Below, piece after piece: positions 58,522 to 64,000 of a stretch of 64,000 nucleotides of DNA. The stretch's first letter is position 1, and each line of letters starts with the position of its first letter. The DNA comes from Cryptomeria japonica (lineage: Eukaryota; Streptophyta; Pinopsida; Cupressales; Cupressaceae), in contig NC_081413.1 in assembly GCF_030272615.1 (NCBI RefSeq), positions 102,260,239-102,324,238 on the forward strand, in the 5' to 3' direction. The notes beneath the pieces were generated by a model. The model worked only from the letters and a program-made list of their open reading frames with translations, ran no database searches and had not been told where the DNA came from. A program made the translations under genes and the position numbers.

Positions 58522-59370
58522 TTGGTCCACTTCCACCCTATTAAGGCATCACATTTCGTGATGGAGTTTCAGCTTGGGAAGGGGTGTCTCTGTTGTGTTG
58601 ATTTCTTTTCCCCTTTTCCTGTTGTATTGCTTGGTTGTAACCCCGTCTAGGTCTTGATTCTCCAAGCTCGGAGGTGGCTTCTGGTAAGCCTAGGCTGGGA
58701 GGTGAGCATCCCATGGTCACAGTCCTAAAAATTTTATATGTAGGTTGCTGGGAAAAAGATCTAGGAGTTGCAGATTTGTTTGGTTGCAGATTTTTATTCA
58801 GATTCAGATTTCTATTTAAATGCAGAAAAGCAAAAAGAAAATGTAATTTTATGATTTGTAGCAAAAAAAAAATGTATATGTAAATAAAGAGCTTTAGGTT
58901 GTTTTCTTTTATCCTCTGTATAAAGATTAGGAATGAAAAGACTGGTTAGTTTATTCACCCATTTTATATATGGGTCATTGTAAATTAATAATCTGTAAGC
59001 AATGTAATCTTTACTTAAAAATTTGATGCCTATTATGTTGCTGTAGATTACATCTAAATCTTGTATGTTATCTTGTTTATTTTCTGCAATTTAAAGAAAA
59101 AAAAAAGAGGAAAGGAATGCATTAGGTTTCATTATTTACTTGCATAGTTAATTACTGCTATTTTATTGTTGTAAACTCTGTTTAGACATAGTTGAAAAAG
59201 AACTAGTATTTTTGCATTGCTGTAAAAGCATGATGTATGACTGTAAAAAAAAAAAAAAGAAGAAAAATAAGACCTATTCTTAATGCTGTTAAAAGACTAG
59301 ATCAGAATGTTTAAATGTTAGAATCCCAAAATAAAATAAGGGTTTCCAACCCTATTGTCCCAACATTTAA
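58522..59370. other. Right part of the 4.4-kb solo LTR, unassigned
   Basis: Continuation of 48062-49872 after the nested element. No gene. A-rich runs near 58865, 59095 and 59245. Confidence 0.5.
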
Positions 59371-59374
59371 TTAT

Positions 59375-59670
59375 ATATATATCTATAAATATATAAGTAT
59401 ATATATTGAAAAATATATACCTATATATATATAAATATATATAAATGTCTATATGTGTTTATCCCTGCAACAGAAAGAAAAGGAAATATATTTTGTCCTT
59501 GTATATTCCTGTTACAAAAAAAATATATAAAGGAATGCATGCTGTTGTGTTAAAAATAACTCAAAATAACTTCCTAACCCTATCAGGTATATATATATTC
59601 TGGTCATAGCAGTGAATATATATATATATATATGGAAATATATTTATATATGTATATATAAAAATACACA

Positions 59671-59711
<41 letters not shown>

Positions 59712-59720
59712 GTATACTTT
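59375..59720. repeat. (AT)n microsatellites
   Basis: Several TATATATA blocks, the longest at about 59672-59708, followed by two poly-A runs (59720-59765). Confidence 0.95.
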
Positions 59721-59792
59721 AAAAAAAAAAAAAAAATATTAAAACATTTAAAAAAAAAAAAAAATGTAGGATCGCGAGCACCGAGCCGTGGA

Positions 59793-59997
59793 CCACTGTG
59801 TGATAACACAGTGGACGGCCACGGCCGAGCCACTGTGCTACACACAGTGGGCGGCGCCGAACGGCACCGCACTGTGTGTAACACAGTGGAGCGGTCGCGG
59901 CTGCCATTGTGCTACGCACAGCGAGCGGCGCCCGCCACTGTGTGTATACACAGTGGGCGGCGGTTATGCCGTCTGCCACTGTGTGTACGCACAGCGG
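59793..59997. repeat. Cluster of six CACTGTG/CACAGTG hairpins in a GC-rich island
   Basis: Stems: 59793-59814 (9 bp, loop GATA), 59830-59850 (8 bp, loop CTACA), 59870-59888 (8 bp, loop GTA), about 59905-59925 (imperfect), 59935-59956 (9 bp, loop GTAT) and about 59976-59997 (imperfect, loop GTAC). GC-rich spacers of about 20 bp read GCGGCGCC-like. The island contrasts with (AT)n and poly-A on its left and AT-rich DNA on its right. Confidence 0.93.
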
Positions 59998-60104
59998 CGC
60001 CCGGGAGAACCCCGCGCCAACCTCTCCGCCCTTCCCTCTTCGCCAATCCCTCCACCGTACCTGCAATCTCACACTCCGAAGTCAATAAAAAAAAAGGGGG
60101 TTTA

Positions 60105-60216
60105 ATAAACCCTAACCCATTTCGGGTTAGGGCATAAAATGATAAGAATTTAAAAAAAAAAAAAAGGGGATAAATAGAAATGCAACCCTAACCCCATTTC
60201 GGGTTAGGGTTAGCAT
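60105..60216. repeat. Two ACCCTAACCC...GGGTTAGGG hairpins
   Basis: CCCTAACCCATTTCGGGTTA at about 60110 and a longer version at about 60186 fold with loops ATTT or CATTT. The wording is close to plant telomere repeats but the arms are inverted, not tandem. A TAGCATTTTAT block repeats near 60208 and 60306. Confidence 0.75.
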
Positions 60217-61149
60217 TTTATAAAGAAAGGATTTTCTTATTTAAGGAAATTTTTAATTTGGGGATGGGTAATTTAAATAGGAGCTTTAAAATTTAGTTTT
60301 AATTATTACATAGGGTTAGCATTTTATGAATTAAGGATCTCTTTATTTAAGGAAATTTAAAATTGGAGATGGGAAATTTAAATGGGTGTTTTTAAAAAAA
60401 AAAATTTGATTTTAATATATAATTAGGGTTATTTTTTTTATAATTGAATTATCGTATGTTTTTATTCTTTAGAAAATTTAAATTTTAATATAGCTAATTC
60501 CAGGGGTTTAAAAATGAAGAATTAATATAGTTGGATAAACTATACCCTAAATCAAATTAATTTATTTAATTAGTCAATAGATTTTCCTCAATTTAATTGT
60601 GGACAATTAGGTTATAATGTAAATGGGAAATTCAAAAGGAGGAATTTGTAAATTTATGAACCTTAAGCCCTTGAGACCGATTTTTGGACGGATTAAAATT
60701 AAATCGTCAAAATTAAGGGTTTAGGGAAGATTAGAATTGGCTTTAACTGATTATCAGTTTTAGTGGGTATATGGCACTAATTAGGAATTTGAACCCCTAT
60801 CGGTTGGATTTAAGTAATGAATTCACGCGTGCACCAATTATTTTATAACATTATCATTTTATGGTCGGAAATGATTTAATACATTGAGATAACCCATTTA
60901 TCCCTCGTTTCGATTTACGACAGCTTAATTAAGGTAATTGAGCTAGCTAACTAATCTGTGACACTGATTAATCCCCACCAAATAAAATCGCTCGTTCGAG
61001 TTGGTTAATTAACCCAACCTTAGTAAACAATTTTATTTTCACCCTAGATAAGACAAATCTCTAATCAAGTTATTATAATTGTAGGATATGTTGCGAGTTC
61101 ATGTTGTCAAAAAAAATTTTGTTGTTCCGTTTTTGTGCCCAAAAGTTGG

Positions 61150-62201
61150 GCATGACATCTTCTGAACATGAGGGATTCTCCTTGCTCCGGTGCACAGTCA
61201 GTTCCGGTAACTTCACCTTCCAGTTCCTCATTTACCACACAACTTCTTGCCATTCCTTGCTTACATTCATAAAATCTATGTCCAGTTTCTCCACACTTGA
61301 AACATTTGTCGGGAAATTCTCTGTTGGTACTGCCATTGCCTTTCCTCTATGTTTTTTCAGCCGGTTCTTTACTCCACTTAGGTTTTGATTCTTCTTCCAC
61401 ATTCTGCTTCTATATACTCATCTGTCCCCTGAATCTCTCCTTCCCTCTAGGGTTATTCGGCTGTCTTCTTCTCACCTTCTCCTCAGCCTCCAAAGCATAC
61501 TGGTAAGCTTCTTCAACTGTGGAAAGCCTCAACATACTCCTCTCATCCTGAATGTTAAATGCAAGTCCGTTTATGTACCTCGCCACCTTCTCTCTATCCA
61601 TCTCTCTATGTCCAGATCTAATCATCGCCTTGTAGAATTCCTCAATGCACTCTTTCACAGTCATGTTTCTCTGGTTCAAGTTCTGCAACGTTTTGAACAA
61701 TTTCAACTCATAGTCTCCCGATATGAACTTGGCCTTCAATCTTGCAACCATCTGTCTCCACTAGGTGATCTTCATTTCAGCATTCTCCACTTTGTCTCTT
61801 TGCAATTCTTTCCACCATAAGGCAGCATGCCCTTTCAACTTAGTCTATGCCAACCAGACTCTCTGCGGGTCCTTGACATCCTCAAACTCAAAGTAATCCT
61901 CCAACTCTCTGATCCAATCAATCAGATCCTCCAGGTTCAACGTTCCAAAAAAGTTTGAAACCTCCACTTTATGAACTTTACTCGCTTGCGCCACTGCCCT
62001 CAGGAATCTTTCCTCTCTTTCGTCTTCCGGTCCTTCAACCTCTTCCGCCTCAAGCTCTTCCCAAGCTTCTTCATATTCATCCTCGGACTCCGGATTCCTC
62101 CACAAACCAGCCAATGCGTTCTAGATCTCGTTCCTCACCTCATTCTTGAAATCCTCCATCATTTTCTCTACCCTTTGGGGGTTCGTCCTTCTAGGCGGCA
62201 T
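61150..62201 (-). pseudogene. Gypsy gag with CCHC knuckle, nonsense-broken
   Basis: ATG at 62201 (MPPRRTNPQRVEKMMEDF) follows the primer site by about 180 bp. An acidic stretch (ESEDEYEEAWEELEAEE) precedes the capsid domain (LIDWIRELEDYFEF, LWWKEL, LKAKFISGDYELKLFKTLQN, TVKECIEEFYKAM, VARYINGLAFNIQ). A knuckle CFKCGETGHRFYEC lies near 61280. Stops near 62124, 61844, 61760, 61409 and 61365 are all TAG, with no frameshift up to the insert. It continues into the protease part at 48053 after removing the nested insert. Confidence 0.92.
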
Positions 62202-62376
62202 CTCCTATTCTGCCCCGATGAACTGCCTCAACTCGGCGATTTGACTACCGGTTTCAATTGCCTCTCCTCAGCGATCTATTGAACACACGCGTAGCCTGCC
62301 TCCAATCGGCGATCTGTCCACCCAAAGGAATGCCTCAAGGTTTGCAAACAACTCTTCCACCAACCGGTTCATAACC

Positions 62377-62389
62377 AGCTCCGATACCA
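62377..62389 (-). promoter_or_regulatory. Primer binding site, initiator tRNA-Met type
   Basis: TGGTATCGGAGCT on the minus strand, two bases inside the 5' LTR; one change from the usual TGGTATCAGAGC. Confidence 0.85.
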
Positions 62390-62391
62390 AT

Positions 62392-63215
62392 TGATGCAGC
62401 CATAACCGGTAAACCCTCAAAAGAGAACCGACCGGCTTATGCAGCAAGAGTAACACAACGAAAGCAACAAGAAAACATAGCAAGATTATAGAAACAGATC
62501 ATATAATTGTCTTAGAACCTTCGGCAATCAACCGATTATCGTCATACGGTCATCATAGAACATCTAGTAGCCAACCGGTTACATGCAGGCTACAAGCCAG
62601 ATACCATCCATCCAGAATTCTCAGAGTCAACCAGATCACTAATCACAAATCTAAATCTTTATTTTGATTTCTACTTTTTGTCCCCTACAAATGATTACAT
62701 AATACCCTATATATACCCTCCGGAACATATCTGGGTCGGCCACAAAGGATTACATTTACCAATAAAGGAAAATGAAACGTGTAACTAGGTCGGCCCTAAG
62801 AATGAAAGAAATTCCTCCGAAAAATAACAACCAAGAAGTGCGGATCAGTAGGAAGGTTGGCCACACACCAAAGAACATCGGACAAGACCCCGAATAGATC
62901 CACACGCCAAGAAACCGCTCTGGAAATGAAGGAAAACCTACCGGTAAGCTCAAGAACCGTCCTAGAACCCAGAAATAGTCAAACCGAGAACGATAACTAG
63001 CCGAGAAAGAATCCAAATGGACTGAAAATCTGGAATTAAGCATATGAACCAACCTGGAAACCAAAAATAGGATCTGCAATGAAAAGCAAGCAACTACCGG
63101 CACCTACCGGCAAGAACACAGAAAACTGCACACTGAACAGAACAAGAACTAAACTAAAAGGAAATATTTTTGATTGATGCAAGATTGCTCATAGACCGGG
63201 GATGCTCCTGCATCA
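62392..63215 (-). repeat. 5' LTR (824 bp) of the gypsy element
   Basis: Same length as 46380-47203. Minus-strand TATATATAGGG near 62706 is the likely TATA box. Confidence 0.95.
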
Positions 63216-63220
63216 CATCC

Positions 63221-64000
63221 CCAAATTCTTGTTCCCATGTCCCTTATCCTTTTTGGCAGGAAAACCCTTCAAATCTATAATGTCCCCATTTTTAGCATAA
63301 TTGATTTCTGAACAATTAGCTTAGTTTCTAAGTTCTAAAGGCTAATTGGTGAATAGGGGGGATCTCCAAGGTTACTGGAGGAACCAGGGTCAGTCTTGCA
63401 GAGTTATTGTTGTTGGCAATGAGCTTGGTTGGCCTTGGTGAGCCTAGAGATGCTTTCAGAATCAATTTCTAGCCTTTTGGGAGCTCTCCAAACTACTTGG
63501 AGAAGCAAACCATTTTTAGTAATTCACCCAATTGCCTTTGATCATCATCTCGGGTCTTCAGTATCATGTTGGTATGATTAGAATTTCATTTCTGTCATTT
63601 CAGTTCTTTTCGCAACTTGGGTTGATTATTGAGTTGTTAATTAATTATTCACTTAAGTTGTCTAATGTTGAAAAATAATAAAAGGACAACTTAGTGTAAT
63701 AACTCATTAAAAAAGTGTCTAGATGTGTTGTAAGTTGGATGTCTAGGCTTGGGAGACTTTACACAAAAAATAATATTAATTCTCCAAAAAGATCTTTGTG
63801 AGGGAAAAAAAATTATTATATTTTAAAATTGGTTAATTCCCTCTAGAAAGGTTGGGGCTCATTTGAGGACGAAAACTCTCTTGTCATTGTTGGTTTCAGG
63901 GACAAAAATCCCCCTAGCTAGCTGGTGTGGTTTCATACAAAGATCACCATTGTGTTGTAAAGAAGAGTTCCAATTTTGGTTTGTAGATATGGATGATGCT
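63221..64000. other. Unassigned sequence to the window end
   Basis: AT-rich with short open stretches only. No element end or gene recognised. It is the host of the gypsy insertion, continuous with 45945-46379. Confidence 0.4.

Larger units (their letters stand above)
48062..61157. mobile_element. Solo LTR of about 4.4 kb, TSD TCTTC, itself split by the element at 49873-58516
   Basis: TCTTC lies at 48057-48061 and again at 61158-61162. Between them the sequence starts TGTGAGGCCCTACCCC and ends ...GTTGGGCATGACA. The gag/protease reading resumes across the gap when insert and one TCTTC copy are removed (MFRR joined to VRME). No terminal direct repeat was seen, so a solo LTR fits better than a full element. 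Orientation is unclear; both ends have the TG...CA form. Confidence 0.8.
46380..63215 (-). mobile_element. Ty3/gypsy gag-protease element split by nested inserts
   Basis: Its 824-bp LTRs lie at 46380-47203 and 62392-63215 (ends TGATGCAG and CTGCATCA). Flanks are TATCC on the left and CATCC on the right, a 5-bp duplication with one transition. On the minus strand: 5' LTR, tRNA-Met primer site, gag, then after removing 48062-61162 the protease, then directly the 3' LTR. RT, RNase H and integrase are absent, so it is a non-autonomous deletion derivative. Its LTR family is shared with the chromovirus at 10391-14348. Confidence 0.92.

Noticed and set aside
59788-60137. Open frames of 105-117 codons on both strands across the GC island
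   Set aside because: They exist because the CACTGTG hairpins and GC-rich spacers contain few stops. Several overlapping frames are open at once and none has a plausible protein composition.
60105-60216. Interstitial telomere repeat
   Set aside because: Only single CCCTAACCC words in inverted pairs, not tandem TTTAGGG arrays.

Overview
The window looks like intergenic DNA of a large-genome seed plant. It is AT-rich and packed with LTR retrotransposons of the Ty1/copia and Ty3/gypsy (chromovirus) superfamilies. Several LTRs exceed 2-4 kb and there is one Mutator-like element. A gymnosperm is a plausible source because of the giant LTRs, deep nesting and heavy nonsense decay, but this is inference. 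No intact host gene was recognised. Almost every base range that can be assigned belongs to a transposable element.

Layout, left to right. (1) 1-14348 is a nest. A gypsy chromovirus (pol 10391-13492, 3' LTR from 13569) is hit by a minus-strand LTR (9552-10389), then by a SIRE-like copia derivative (4970-9551), then by a copia element (673-4969), then by an AT-rich LTR element that runs off the left edge (1-672). (2) 15331-27776 is a gag-only LTR element (TSD CAATG). Its 2.3-kb LTRs carry a dense array of palindromes. A minus-strand copia (18847-24708, TSD CATAT) sits inside its ORF. (3) 27782-46379 holds two solo LTRs of one giant-LTR family (29816-32386, TSD GAAGG; 40312-45939, TSD ATACC). 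It also holds a Mutator-like element (32849-33546, 9-bp TSD), a 3003-bp non-autonomous element (36771-39773, TSD CTGGG), and a solo LTR nested in the second giant LTR (43270-44335, TSD GCTGC). (4) 46380-63215 is a minus-strand gypsy gag-protease element with 824-bp LTRs. It is split by a 4.4-kb solo LTR (48062-61157, TSD TCTTC), which is split by a full element of the giant-LTR family (49873-58516, TSD GGTAC). That element carries a single intact 575-codon ORF.

Coding capacity. The three pol or gag-pol relics (copia 673-3650, gypsy 10391-13492, copia minus 19561-23640) and the gag/protease relic are broken mainly by in-frame TAG and TGA codons, with few frameshifts. The other elements lack pol and would depend on partners. 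The 3003-bp element shares its polypurine tract and LTR start with the copia at 673-4969.

The most unusual signal is not a gene. At least four unrelated LTR families here carry arrays of short dyads or tandem motifs upstream of their TATA box. Two arrays keep a constant centre while the flanking arms change together on both sides: the TTTAAA-centred palindromes of 15511-16345, and the stem-loops of 3755-4097, whose loops repeat while stems differ.
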